Assembly (NCBI GenBank): GCA_032622095.1
Contig: CP136068.1
Span: 119,399,509 to 119,463,508 of the forward strand
DNA length: 64,000 bases
Reading direction: 5' to 3'
Source: Siphonodentalium dalli
Lineage: Eukaryota; Mollusca; Scaphopoda; Gadilida; Siphonodentaliidae
Shown: positions 1 through 11,894 of the stretch, piece by piece
How positions within the stretch are numbered: position 1 is the stretch's first letter
Layout: the number at the start of each line of letters is the position of its first letter
Position numbers and translations under genes: made by a program
The notes under the pieces: generated by a model
Database searches by the model: none
Seen by the model: the letters and a program-made list of their open reading frames with translations, nothing else
What the model was told of the DNA's origin: nothing

Positions 1-1124
1 GTTCGACTATCCAACGCGCACAAATTTCGGCCAATAAATATATTCTTGTGACGGGACAATTTTGATTTTCTGTCGATTTTTTGCGAAAATTGTGTAGGTG
101 CGCCCAATGTGAAACCTAAGTGCGCCCAATTGGCCTAGCGAATCGTATGGCATATTTTCTGGAAGTGGTATCTACAAGCTATCAGATCGACAACCCGTAT
201 GTACATCGTCATTGTTTACTTTGCCAATATTCAGCTAAAATGAAAAAAAATTGACATTCAAGTCAAAATATTTTTTTGGCAAATTCAGCTATGGGTGGTG
301 ACAGAAAAGGGTTAATAAAGTAAGAAGACAGACATATTTCGAATCAAATTTATTTATTTTAACGTGGGTATATAAATGGACGCAATATAACATCATTTGG
401 GCGACTTTCTTTACCTTCCAGTGATCATTATAGGTTACAATACACCAAATACAAATTAGTAGAGTGATTTCCCCTGGCACTACCAAGCTAGGATCAGCAT
501 AAAAAAAATTCTGGCAGCTGAATGGTCAATGATACATGGATGAAAAGTGCACGAAAAAATGCACAGATGTGTTTCCCGTCGAGAAACATCAAATATAACC
601 ACATGGTAAATGGTTATGGCTGTGCAAGTGGCGAATAATTTATGGGAGGTGTTTGTGTTTTTTTCGATGTCATTTTTTTCACAATTTTAAGGGTAGTGTG
701 ACGTTTGTCAAGCTCCAGTGTGATCTACCATGTTAACAAGTACTTTTTTGCACATTTCTGTGTGTCTAAAATGACGTTCTTTAATTTCAAATACTCGTGG
801 CAGCGAATATAGGCCAGCGGGATTTGTTAACACTGAGGCCTATGTAAATAATTTGGTGTATTGTAACCTGCACGCGCAAGTCCTCGCCGAAATTTTCACA
901 AAACTACGGAAAGCCGATTCATCAAAAATTCTAGTCGTATTTTTGTGGAAAAAACATTTAAACATGCGATTATTCTGGCTTTAGGTTGAACGTATGAAAA
1001 ACAATTTAATTCCATATTTCTTATATCATAATCCGTAATGATTTTGCGTTTGATATGTTCATTTTCGTTAATTAATTTAATGTTCTCGTTTGTGTTTTTG
1101 ACTTGTTGTTTTTTTCCCGACATC
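1..1124. other. Non-coding, no feature recognised
   Basis: This A/T-rich stretch has no ORF with recognisable protein features. The phrase GTGCGCCCAATG is echoed about 25 bp later (near 98-130), a very short local duplication. A minus-strand reading at 896-1126 is low-complexity, Lys/Asn-rich and probably chance. Confidence 0.5.
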
Positions 1125-1184
1125 ATGAAGAGGATAGGCCTACCATATTCGCCGAGAAAGAAGCAGACAGGGGCGTTCAGGGCT
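1125..1184 (+). other. Possible short 5' exon upstream of the Cys/His-rich pseudogene
   Basis: An ATG at 1125 opens 20 codons that end exactly at a good splice donor (GCT then GTAAGT, 1185-1190). A plausible acceptor (TATAATTTCAG) ends at 1292. Joining the two puts the downstream exon in the wrong frame for the Cys/His-rich reading. Either exon 1 is untranslated, or an indel has shifted it, or the pairing is chance. A Met codon at 1304 is an independent candidate start. Confidence 0.2.
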
Positions 1185-1292
1185 GTAAGTATTTTAATAT
1201 GTTCATTAGTTATATTTGTTGTTCATTCATTTTTCTTTAAATTGTTCGTTATTTTGTGTCTGTGTCTTAAGTGCATATCTTTATAATTTCAG

Positions 1293-2847
1293 AACATCCA
1301 TGCATGGAACCAGACGTATTCTCACCGGCAAAACGTCGAAAACAAGAATGCAACGCAGTGTGGATAGAAGGGAAGTGTTTTATGTGCCAAGAGAGCAAGC
1401 CGCAGACCACACTTTCAATTTCTACGGAGGATGGACTGGCCAGGGTGACTGAATGCATATCAGTACGACGGAAATATGGAGACGAAAATTCCAATCACAT
1501 CATTGAACGTTGGGACAATAACTCAACCGCAATAGCACACAACAATGTGCACTGGCATAAGTCATGCTATGCGAACTTTACAAACCGCACAAACCTCGAT
1601 CGGCTAATAAAACGCGCGGAGAAATGTCAGCCACCACCTGCTAATGGAAATGTTACAATTCGTTCGTCCCAAAATACATCGAATCCAACAGACTGGGATA
1701 GGTGTTTGTTTTGTCAGTCTGGCGAAACGACTACAACGCTGCATAATATCGAGTATGAAGATACATCAAACTTCGTCATGAAACATGCACACAAGGACAC
1801 TACAATGAGCTGTATGTTAGCTGATGTGAATGACCTAATGGCTGCAGAGGGGAAATACCATCTCAAATGCTATACAAAATTTAAAACGAAATACACGAAG
1901 GGAACATGTGCTGACGGACCAGGGTTGCCTGTCTCGCCTCAGGCGAAACAAGAAAATGCGTTTGTTGAAGTGATGAACGAATTGCAACATGGTCTTAATG
2001 GAGGGGGCGTGTTTTCATTGTCGACTGTGTGGGAGAGATATTCTGAAAAACTTGAAGAAAATGGAGAAGATCCGGGAGTATACCGAAGTAACCGATTCAA
2101 GGATAGAATTACATCACACTTTAAAAATTCCATCGGATTCGTCAGACCACTCAACAAACGATAATCTCTGCTTATCTACAAGGACTGGTCCGTCGATGAT
2201 GCCGTTTTTGTGTTGCAAGATTTGCAGCCCGAATCGTTTGCCGGTGATGCCGCGGAACTACACAGCGATCTACAGTCGAAGAACCAACATGGCAATATGG
2301 AGTCGGAACTACTAAGTTGGCTGTTTCGGATTGGACTAAAGGTGCACACCGATGTCCATGAAGTTGTGGGGCATACTGATGTGGGTTCAATAAATACCGA
2401 AAATGCCGAAAAGATGGTCCCTGAGAGTCTATATACACTACTCCATCTGATATGCAAAGGGGATATGACTGAAAGTGACAATAGTGGTAACATTTCGACC
2501 TAGGAGGAACAATTTAGGTCACGGTTAATGAGTATAGCACAAGATATAGTATTTCTCGAATCTGAAGGTCGCAAAGTAACACCGAAACACGTTGGCATCG
2601 GCATGTACACCAGGCGACGCGATCGAAATCATTAGTGCAATTGCTACACGCGGCCGGACATTCCATCAGCTACGAAAGTGTTCTCCGAGCCGACACACCA
2701 ATTGCGCAAATGGAACTTTCCCGGTATAACTCCAATGGAAACGTCTTTATCCCGCGAACATTTCAACGCATGCGATTTCCGGGATACATTCGTTATGCTA
2801 ACGACAATATTGACATCAACGAGGAAACGCTACTACATGATGGATGA
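1293..2847 (+). pseudogene. Cys/His-rich uncharacterised multicopy-family protein, broken copy, C-terminus missing
   Basis: The reading starts after a splice-acceptor-like site at 1292; the first in-frame ATG is at 1304. Two paired motifs are visible. The first is CFMC (about 1378) with HWHKSC (about 1553), the second CLFC (about 1706) with KYHLKC (about 1855). They look like two CxxC...HxxxC metal-binding modules. The frame is closed by TAA at 2162-2164, continues in the same frame to TAG at 2501-2503, then runs on to about 2600. A +/-1 frameshift there moves the reading to the frame ending at 2847 (segments LLHAAGHSISYESV and NDNIDINEETL). From memory, this order (two Cys/His modules, an AAGH region, a D-N-x-D-I-x-E-x-L motif) belongs to an abundant uncharacterised family in cnidarian and mollusc genomes, possibly element-borne. 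No function is assigned. Translation breaks off at the junction with an inverted relative at about 2,845. Confidence 0.7.
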
Positions 2848-3404
2848 TATTTAGCCCCACAGGCGAATAAATCGAATCCAGAAATCCTCCTTAGCAGCTT
2901 GAAGTCCTGTTTCTTTTTGGCTTCTGAAACAACGGTCACTCCACCTCCACGTTCAAAATATTTTGTATTTTCAGTTGTCCATATTCCTTTGACTTTCTTT
3001 GTACCTTCTTTATCACAGAAGATACAGGTTGGTTTGAAAATAATGTTGTCTTTTACAGTTGATGCCGTCCTAGTGGGACGCGTCGCAGATGATGTCGGCT
3101 GATCAACGGTAGAAATCAAGCGATTGAGATTTGACGTGAAATGTATATAACAATCTCTATGAAAACCATGATGGTTGTGAGGAATATCAGGAATGTTTTT
3201 GCAGATGTCATCCATACGACATGAGGATTTCAACGGTTGAAGCTGTCTTCGATTTCGAATGTCCGAAATTCTTTGGAATCTTTCACTTGGATCTGATGTC
3301 TCGTTGATGAATGTGAAGTTTTCCATATTGGAATTTCTCATATGAATTACACACTGACATAATCCTTTGATATCAGGATCATCAAGCTTCCTTATTTTCC
3401 TCTT
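2845..3404 (-). pseudogene. N-terminal fragment of a second Cys/His-rich family member, inverted
   Basis: Read on the minus strand from about 3404 to 2845 the frame is open with no internal stop. It begins in a Lys/Arg-rich stretch next to an AAT microsatellite. It carries CQC (about 3353-3359), then HGFHRDCYIHF (about 3165-3130), CIFCDKEG (about 3025) and AKYHPSC (about 2855). This is the same two-module CxxC...HxxxC layout as the plus-strand copy, but clearly diverged from it. After the last cysteine the reading becomes antisense of the plus-strand copy, so only the N-terminal third is present. An ATG lies at 3341, but upstream codons (C-Q-C) fit the family, so the true start is probably farther out. 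It is a non-functional fragment unless spliced to something unseen. Confidence 0.65.
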
Positions 3405-3428
3405 TATTATTATTATTATTATTATTTA
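3402..3428. repeat. (TTA)n microsatellite
   Basis: About nine tandem TTA/ATT triplets, abutting the open frame of the inverted Cys/His-rich fragment. Confidence 0.9.
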
Positions 3429-5569
3429 TTTCATACCTCCATTTGTTTGGAGAAGAATATGGACATGCATGAACATATATACAGTTAATGTGTAAAGTTT
3501 ATGATATCATCAAGCATGGACGCTGCCAGTCTCTAAAATAAAGCGTTTCACTTTCCTCGTCCATATGCGCGGGACATGGTATCACAGTCAATTGGTTGAA
3601 CAATAGCTGATGACGTGTAGTAACTCGTTGTTGTATCTCGAACCAAAGGCTTTACAAATGACTCCGTTGTCATAGGACGTTTTGTTCATCAATAATGCCA
3701 AGTTTCTCAGGTGAGCAGAACGGTGAGGATACTTTCGGAGTAGTTTCCAAATGTTCCAACATGAAAGCGGTTCACTTGTTTACAAAGCGGAACGTGTCGT
3801 ATTTTGGATGGCTCCTAATCGAACTAGACCACTGTGTAGCATAGTATCCTCTTACGGCACATTTAACTAAGGATTTCTACGCTGATTTACTTGGGAATTC
3901 ACCAGATTGCATGTATGTGTCCAAAAAGTCATACATATTATATTCTTTGAGCAACTGAATTATGTCAGCGGTAAACTTCAGCTGAAATGTTAACAAAGAG
4001 TCATATAACAAGGGTAAATTGAAAAGTATCCGGGTTCGGCATATCCTTCAGGGTCTGACAAGAGTAATAGGTTAGTTATGACAGCTTACTACTTCAATAA
4101 TGCCATCAGTTGATAAGAATGGGCTGAAATGAAACAAGCGACAAATATCTGTGATTTTTTTACCTTCACCGAGGTCAAAATTGAAAATATGTGCAAGCTC
4201 CTCCTTTATTTGAATAGAATAGTCTAATGCGAACAAAATGATACCAAAAACCTTACCATAAGTTGATGGAAACCAATTTGTGATGGTTTATGTTTCCCCT
4301 ACCCCTAAATTGTGAAAAAACGTCAAAAACAGGTCGAAATATTTTTAAACGGGTACTGTACGCCATTTTCAATAAATTTCCGGTGATAACAACGATCTAT
4401 TATCGATACTATATAGAAACATAAGTAATTTGAGTCGAAGATGTATTTTGTAAACGCTCATGTTAATAGGCTATCTTAAAATTTAATAATTTAAAAGTTA
4501 ATAATTTAATATAAATTGAATTTATGGCTGGAGCCACAAAATGGCGTAAATTAAAATACGAATTTCCGTGTACAAAACGTAATCAGATTATAATTGAGGG
4601 ATACTGGATTAGTAAACCCATTGCACACACGATCGTTTGAAACATTAAGAAAACTCAAGTCACTCATTGACTAGTGACGATACACTAACTTAAATGAGTA
4701 TATGGGACTACTATGCATATAATATAATTTTTATTTGATTCATTTGGTTGAAAACTACAAAAATTACTCGACAACGACAATTTGTATTTTTGCATTCCGG
4801 TAAATTTGCCATCCGTAACACTACTTCGTACTCAATAGACTTTCAAAGAATGGAAAAGTTGTTACCTTATTCTCCGACTCGGGGATTATAGAAACCAACA
4901 ACAACATCTTGGGTGCAGTACCCCTTTAAATAAAATATGACCAAAATAACATATATTGAAGCTGTTAACAAGGTTATTTCATTCAAAGATATCATTCTGG
5001 CTATCCAGAGGGATGAATGGCTTATATCTGGTTTTTGTATCGGCCACGAAACTATCTGGTATATGATATGTACTGAAAATCGCATTTTCACCCAAGTCAC
5101 ATGATCTCTTGACCTCTCATGGCGACATCAATGATGCCATGTCTATTTTTCTTATTCTGGTGTAATAGTGTATTACCAACAGAATGACACCTAGAAAACA
5201 AGAATATGTGTATTAGAACCTGAGTTGTGATGATTTATATTTCCCCTACCCCATATAAAAAAATGCAGCTTTCCGAGAGGGTAGGGTTGAACTTGGCGTC
5301 AGGAGGTACATCGGGACCCAAAATATTTGCTGTTAACATTGATTTTCCAACTCGCCATACCCCAGGCCACACCACAATACCAAAGAAGTTTAATAGTGGG
5401 GTGGGGTGCATGGTGACCCCTATCAGCCCATGGACTAACCAGTACTGGTACCGCGATACTCTCCAAATAACCGCAGATATATTTTAAAGCGCATGTACGC
5501 GAATAATGTAGTTGTTGAGAGAAGGGAGGGTTGATTTTTAGTGCATAACTTATCAAAAGGGTGAATAGT
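3429..5569. other. Non-coding, nothing recognised
   Basis: Apart from a stop-free minus-strand stretch at about 3588-3780 (rich in Leu/Asn/Arg, no recognisable motif), there is nothing supportable. A phrase of about 15 bp (TTTCCCCTACCC context) occurs at both 4292 and 5239, hinting at a very old dispersed repeat. Confidence 0.4.
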
Positions 5570-6320
5570 ATATGTGATAGGCGAATAAGGTGTATTTCAA
5601 TATACATCTATGCATTTTAGGAAATTGTATATGCTTTTTATGAAGGTACTTCTTCAAACCTTTGGTGCTGCATCGGTAACAAACTATTGATGCATTATAT
5701 TCAACACCTTATGATTTGTCCTTGCTTGCGAATAACATATATTTCAAGATATAATTTATGCATTTTATGAAATTGCATGATTTTATGAAGGAGCTTCTTC
5801 ATTCCACTGGTACTGCCTCGGGAACAAATCATGGATGCATTAGACTCGTTACATGTTGCTTTGCCCTTGTCGCTTGTGTCATCTTGGGTTTCCACTGGCG
5901 AATGTTGAACAGAGAGCGCATTAAGAATTTGTTTAGCATTTGGACTTGGTCCTTTTCGAAGATTTTGACACGGTTTTTTAAGAGGGCATAGAATAAGCCC
6001 ATGGTCTGATCAGGCGCACAGTTGCATCGATGGGTATACTCACATATGGTACTTTAATTTACCATATAGCCCCCCGCCTAGCATGTGTGGTTTTCACTGG
6101 CGAATGTTGAACAGAGAGCTGTCAACGTTCGGAATTAATTTATTCGAGGAATTCTGACTCGGGGTAGAGAGTGCACAGCATAAACACATGATATGATCGG
6201 GCCCATATTTGCCGGGATCTTTACACTCCCAGATGTTACTTTAATTCAGCAGAGAGCCCCCGCCCAGCATGTGTGGTTGTCGCTGGCGAATTTTGAACAG
6301 AGCATATTCAACATCCGTCC
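5570..6320. repeat. Degenerate tandem repeats, two unit types
   Basis: Two neighbouring copies of a unit of about 150 bp (GAAATTG...TTTTATGAAGG...CTTCTTCA...GGTACTGC, at about 5620 and 5765) are followed by three copies of a unit of about 190-200 bp. The second unit is marked by CACTGGCGAATGTTGAACAG, at about 5893, 6095 and 6285. No coding potential is conserved between copies. Confidence 0.7.
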
Positions 6321-7030
6321 AACATTCGTGTGAAGTTAGCACAACATTCGATTTTCGTTCGACATTCAATTTTCTTGTACATAAGTTTTGTTTTTAACGT
6401 GAATGGAATATGTGTGTCGTATATATAGCGAAATATTGGTGTACTCAGCAGCCAACATTCGGTCTGTGTTTCGTTTGCACATATGATAGTTCGTCTGTAA
6501 CTTTCTCACTTCAACGCATGGCACATTTACTGTAATTATTACGATCCGACAGCCACGGAAACATATGACCGATCAACGCCATACCAATATGATTGAATTC
6601 TAGTTCAAATATACATACACACGAATGTTAATCATGGTGTAAATGCTGTCCTGCATGATTAATGGTGGTTCTGATTGTGAGAACCGATATCGCATTTAAG
6701 CCGCATTTACCGCGGTTCCGATTCCGGTACTGGTACCGACCGCGAACACTACTGCAAACCTAATCCGTGTCCAGATTGGACTTAAATCATGTGGAATCAA
6801 AGCACGTGTTAAGGAATGTTCCCGTGCATACACAATTGAAAACCCCACAGGTTACTTAAGTAGACGCTGATGCAATAGCAAATTTGTAATATTTGATACA
6901 AGCCGATCTTGTCAACTGCAAATGTCATATCTGCTTGGCAAGTTGTGCACAATTATGCTCGTGCATTTACATGTGCATTTATATCCTACTATAAATTACT
7001 TTATTAAACATACATACATATGCCGGTATC
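6321..7030. other. Non-coding, nothing recognised
   Basis: A/T-rich single-copy-looking DNA with CG-poor composition and no supportable ORF or RNA. Confidence 0.4.
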
Positions 7031-7280
7031 TAATATATATTTTGGGACTTCTGTCTGTCTGTTTGTATGTTAGCAATGGCCGGGAAAACTGCCGGACGGA
7101 TTTCGACGAAATTTGATACCTAGGGGAGTAGGGGTACTTTTGTCCGGGGAGTGTTTTGGCCGGATCAAATCGTGATCCCGACCTGACCTGGACCTTCAAA
7201 ATGATCAATACAAGGTCAAATCGCGCCTTTCGACGGGATTTGACGAAATTTTATACCTAGGGGTACTTTTGTTCGGGGGT
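7031..7280. repeat. CTGTCTGT-headed dispersed repeat, two partial units
   Basis: A CTGTCTGTCTGTTTGTATG run is followed by two copies of GACGAAATTTGATACCTAGG / GACGAAATTTTATACCTAGG with GGGGTACTTTTGT (about 7105 and 7240). The same layout (TCTGTCTGT head, then GGACGAAACTTGGTA) recurs at about 18,030, so this is a dispersed family and not unique sequence. Confidence 0.6.
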
Positions 7281-10200
7281 AGGCTTGGATAACCGCGATT
7301 AACTGGTCATGAAAATCCAGTAACCGTTTCGGCCCTTCTCTGGTGACCCCATTCTTCAAATGTGCGACACACTAAATGCAGACTCGATTAGTTGTGATAA
7401 TGTATAGTTAATAGGCAATCATTTATTTTCTAGGACAATCCACTTATAAGTCAAGTAAAAAAAGGGAAGGTCATAATTGGCATAACGTGGTAAGTTGTAA
7501 TTAGTTGACGAAAGTACATTAAATTAATTACTACCAATCAACATTTTGGTGTGATGTCCATACATGTGTAGAGAGTAGACATAAGTTATATCCTGCAACA
7601 CTGAAAGTATATGGAGATTTGATACCTGGATATCAAATTTAAAACAAATATCATCAAGGCCACGGTATCACATTTCCAGGCACCCAAAAACATTATCCTG
7701 GTATCCATATGAATATCTTAAATTTAACACCCCTTTATTAATGTGTATTCAGCTTCGAGAGTCAAATATATATTTATTTGAACCTTGAAACCCACGATTC
7801 AGAGCTCAATTTTTTTAATCTATTTATTTTCTCCACCTCGAATCCCAAATATGAAACTCATACAATTTGCGTACCAGTGTAGTGGGTGTATATACTAGTA
7901 AATTTAAGACTGAACGGCTCTACCGGTAAGCCTATTCATTCCATTACAAGTTTACTCCTGTAATTTAAATTTCAAGAATTTTCATTCTTGAATTTACTTA
8001 AGTGTAACCCAAATCAATAAGCACTGTACCAATATCAGTAATAGTTTACACATGTTTTACAGACTTGTATCTTAGAAGCAATTTTGTATTATAAATTCTA
8101 TAATTGAATTGTAATTTACTTACATGTAGCTGACATCCTTCATGTTTGAGGTATTATTGTTCGTTATTATGAATAATATACTATCGAAACCGATTCGAGC
8201 TTCGTTATTTTAAATTTCGAGAATATGAGTAGTAATTACTCAGTTTGAGTCATGTTATATATATGATTTTCAGATTAAAACTATTGAAGCCATAAGGCCA
8301 TACATGACACACATTAGTAATTTAAATTTTATTAATTTTCTGAACTCCCCTTCTATATTTATATATACCGGTACTGGTAGCTAGGGTTCCTTTATCCTTC
8401 AATTCAGATTTGGTACCAGTTTTAATATAAATTTCAATTTTTAGCCTGTACATAGTTGACAGGTTTGGAATATCTGATTTATATATCCCCACACACAGGT
8501 ACTAGTTTTAAAATTGTCCTCCATTTCGTTGACAATGTCTGACTCATTCCATCCTACATATACATGTATAGAATATCCGAGACATGCGAATGAGATTATA
8601 CATGATTATTCAAATCAATAATCAGCATCATATAAGCTGAGCAAGAAATAGTCCACTCCAAGATGATATGATTTCACAAGGACATTGCATTTGTGGTCAT
8701 TCAGAGAGAGAGAGAGAGAGAGAGAGTTTCTCGACTTGATTCCAACTCTGACTTGGTTATTCTCGGAGTGGGTTATTTCAACTCTATATGATCACTTAAT
8801 TTTGAAATAATTTTGGTGGCCTTCGGCTTGGCGGCTTTGAAGTTAGTAAAGTTTGTCTAAATATAATTGGCACAATGAACAGAGTACTGCATGATTTAAT
8901 TAACTGTTGCATGTCATTCAGCTGCTTAATATATTATGTTTATGTGTGTTCATGAGTGTATTTAATTTAATTTTAACATGTACCGGTAGGCTACAAGATA
9001 ATTTAACATATTCTGACCTTGTTCCACTATCTTTGGTTTGGCGGCCTTCGGCTTGGCGGATTTTAATAATTTGAAAATTGAATGTATTTTGAGTTGACAA
9101 TGGTATTTGAACCTTGATATTTTTATTCATTTCTTTGAGTGTGAATATGTATTTGGAAGTTATTTGGCTTATTGCTATTTGTTTGTCAAATTGTCAGTTA
9201 GTACAGGTCATGTTTCCTTTATTGGCGTCGGGAATAGAAGACGGCGCACACCAGTGCACAGCCAAATGTCACTCTTAACAATATCGCAGCGAATGAACAG
9301 TCTTCCGACTAAATTAGTTGTACGATCTTTTGCGCCAGCTTTGATAATCAATAATATTATAATATTACTAATATATCCCGTTCTAAATAACAATAGCAGG
9401 ATGGCTCAATCACTCCTTCATAACAATATTTCAACTAATTGCATGCTGATTGAGTTGCTTATCGTGTGCCGTCATGATAAATCATTTTCCTGGACAAACT
9501 ATATGTGCGATACCGAATTGGAGCGACCTGATTTTGAATAATATTTGTGTGGAATATGATTTTGGATTATCCCTCTTTTATCAAATTAACAAAACGGTAA
9601 TGGTCAAATACCACTATAGTAGTGGAATACCACTATAATAGTGGAATTCAGGATGTGCCTGACCTGTAGTATGTACGACTAACGTGTTTTAATAATTTAT
9701 TTGTAACTCGTCTTTCACCCACTTTTGCTTTACAAAAGCCTCAATACAATATTACATTGTTTAGAAGTGTTTACTTATTTACAAGCCCTCCCTTGCCAAT
9801 TGGATTATTTTTACAAGAAATCATTTAATTTGCGGGGAACTACGGGCGCGTTTGTCGCTCTATTTTGGTCCTTTCTTCATGACCAGTTTATTACTATTTT
9901 TTAGGTACAGCTCGAATTTTGTCATTCTCGGTTTTGCGATTGTGGGTGAAAGACGCCGAGATTTTTCAACAAATATGTTATCACACCACCCGCCCTTCTG
10001 ATGAGTTTTTCATATTTGAACATACAAAAACTCCACATTTCTCACTTCCAATTACACCGCTTTACATTGGGCCAGTTTGTAGTTGCAATAATTTTCATAT
10101 TAATTTGCTCTGGATCACTGTCTGGATCGAAGTTTTTACGAACAGTTTTATATACCAAATGCCCTTGATGTGGGGTTATGAAGTGACACAGTCTTGTTTT

Positions 10201-11114
10201 AGATAAAATTTAATCGGCATACATGTAGGGAATAAAACGTATGTTTGGTGATCGGAAATGTTGCGATGTCCACGGTTGAAAATAACAACCGGCTATAAGG
10301 GTGGATACACACATGCATGTAATGTCTGTATGTAAAATACATGTATTTTACATGGCCACACCGATAATTGACAAAATTAATCACCTGCGCGCGAGAGGTC
10401 AATTTCACCAGTGAGTAGTTATAAGCCATTATCAAACAAACTGCAATCAAGAAATTTCAGGCCAGTCATAAACATGTCTTCTTTCATAGATGCCGAAATG
10501 AGTAATTCTTGTCTGATATATGATGCTGTTTTTCACGAGTTATAATTAATTTCGAAAAGTGGATTAAAGCCGGTCGATTTTATACTTGATTTGTTTCTGT
10601 CATTTCTTGGAAACAGGGTCATCCAAAACAAAAATAAAATATGCAGAATTCTTTTATAGGATGATACCGGCTTGTTGAAATTTCTCTGATAATTTGAGAG
10701 CGAGCTCATGTGATAACATTAATTCAATTGGGATTGCAAATATTCATTATAGCGCCAACAAATAATGCAGGTACAGCGTTGAAATTAATAAGAGTGACCC
10801 CCCATTTATATATATGTTTCTCAAGCCAAAGGTTGAACAAGCTCCTAACTGTCACAAGCTTGAATTATAACATTTTCGACAATAATCCATGATTGGGGGA
10901 GGGGATGGTTCTCGAAAGCTTCCAATAACTAAGGGAGTTAATTGAATGTATCAGCCGGGATTATCTGGGCAAGAATTACAATATAATGTTTTACTTAAAT
11001 ATTCCATAGTTGTAAGTTTTGCGTATACATGTATAACTGTATAACACAAGAGAGGAAAGGTGACGTAGTTGGGAACTCGTAGCTAGGCAACCCTTTCGCT
11101 GAATGAAGACAAAC
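7281..11114. other. A/T-rich non-coding region with a (GA)n tract
   Basis: The region contains a (GA)n microsatellite of about 23 bp at 8704-8726. It also has a pair of GGCCTTCGGCTTGGCGG phrases at about 8818 and 9040, and a short nested inverted repeat of TACCACTATAGTAGTGG type at about 9609-9645. Several open frames of 60-144 codons exist (for example 9107-9541 and 9919-10206). None has a recognisable domain, splice-site context or homologous copy, so I do not call them genes. Confidence 0.4.
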
Positions 11115-11894
11115 AGCAACTATGGGAGGCCCTTTTCACATTTATTATTTATTTACGCTTAAGCGCAAATAACCTCTATCATTTGCGCTTAAGCGCAAAT
11201 AAAAATTAATATTCATTGATTCCCCCCATAATTAATTTTAAATGGCACAGGCCTAAACACATCACTCAAGTCTATATAGGCCCACCATATGAGGGAAGCA
11301 ATCCGCCAGTAACCCATAGATCCCTTTTATGACATGGAAATGGTATAGATCTGTGCAGGATATGTCTCATTTATAAAATATACTTTATCTCCGTGATGGA
11401 GACACAAATTCTTGGGGACAGGGATGTTGATAATATGAAAATAGGGTCCCCCCATTTCAAGTCAATAAGTACACCATATGAAGGAAGCAAGCACCCGGTA
11501 ACCCCTAATTCCATTTTTATGGCCATGTAAATGGTATATATCTGTGCATGAGATATCCCTTTAATAAAATATACTAGAGCTCTGGGAGTGAGACACCAAT
11601 TCCTGGGACACGTACCAGGGACAGAGATGCTGATATGCATATGGAAATATGTTTTTTCTTCATCTTCGAGTCTGTATGGGGCTATTACTATGGGCCCATC
11701 AAAATTTACTATGAGATGGACTCAATCATTCACAATCAGAGGGAAGTAAGGGAGTGTTAGGTATTTGCGCTTAAGCGCAAATAAATTGATAGACACATAT
11801 TTGCGCTTAAGCGCAAATGATTTACGCTTATCCGCAAATGATTTACGCTTAAGCAAATAAATAATAAATGTGAAAAGGGCCTCCCATAAGCAAC
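11115..11894. mobile_element. Complete 768-bp non-autonomous inverted-repeat element with 6-bp target duplication
   Basis: The element spans 11,121-11,888 and is bounded by AGCAAC on both sides (11,115-11,120 and 11,889-11,894). The termini read TATGGGAGGCCC... and ...GGGCCTCCCATA. The inverted match extends about 50 bp through CACATTTATTATTTATTT into palindromic blocks. Subterminal blocks consist of the perfect 20-bp palindrome ATTTGCGCTTAAGCGCAAAT and variants, about two on the left and four on the right. The core contains two degenerate copies of a unit of about 190 bp (CACCATATGA...GGAAGCAA, at about 11,282 and 11,471). No transposase is encoded. It is a MITE-like element whose superfamily I cannot name; a 6-bp duplication is less usual than 2, 3, 8 or 9. 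Confidence 0.85.

Noticed and set aside
896-1126. Minus-strand frame opposite the possible first exon, suggesting a bidirectional gene pair
   Set aside because: Low-complexity Lys/Asn/Ile text, no motif; opposite to an uncertain exon.
9107-9541. 144-codon plus-strand frame
   Set aside because: No domain, composition typical of A/T-rich non-coding DNA, no splice context.
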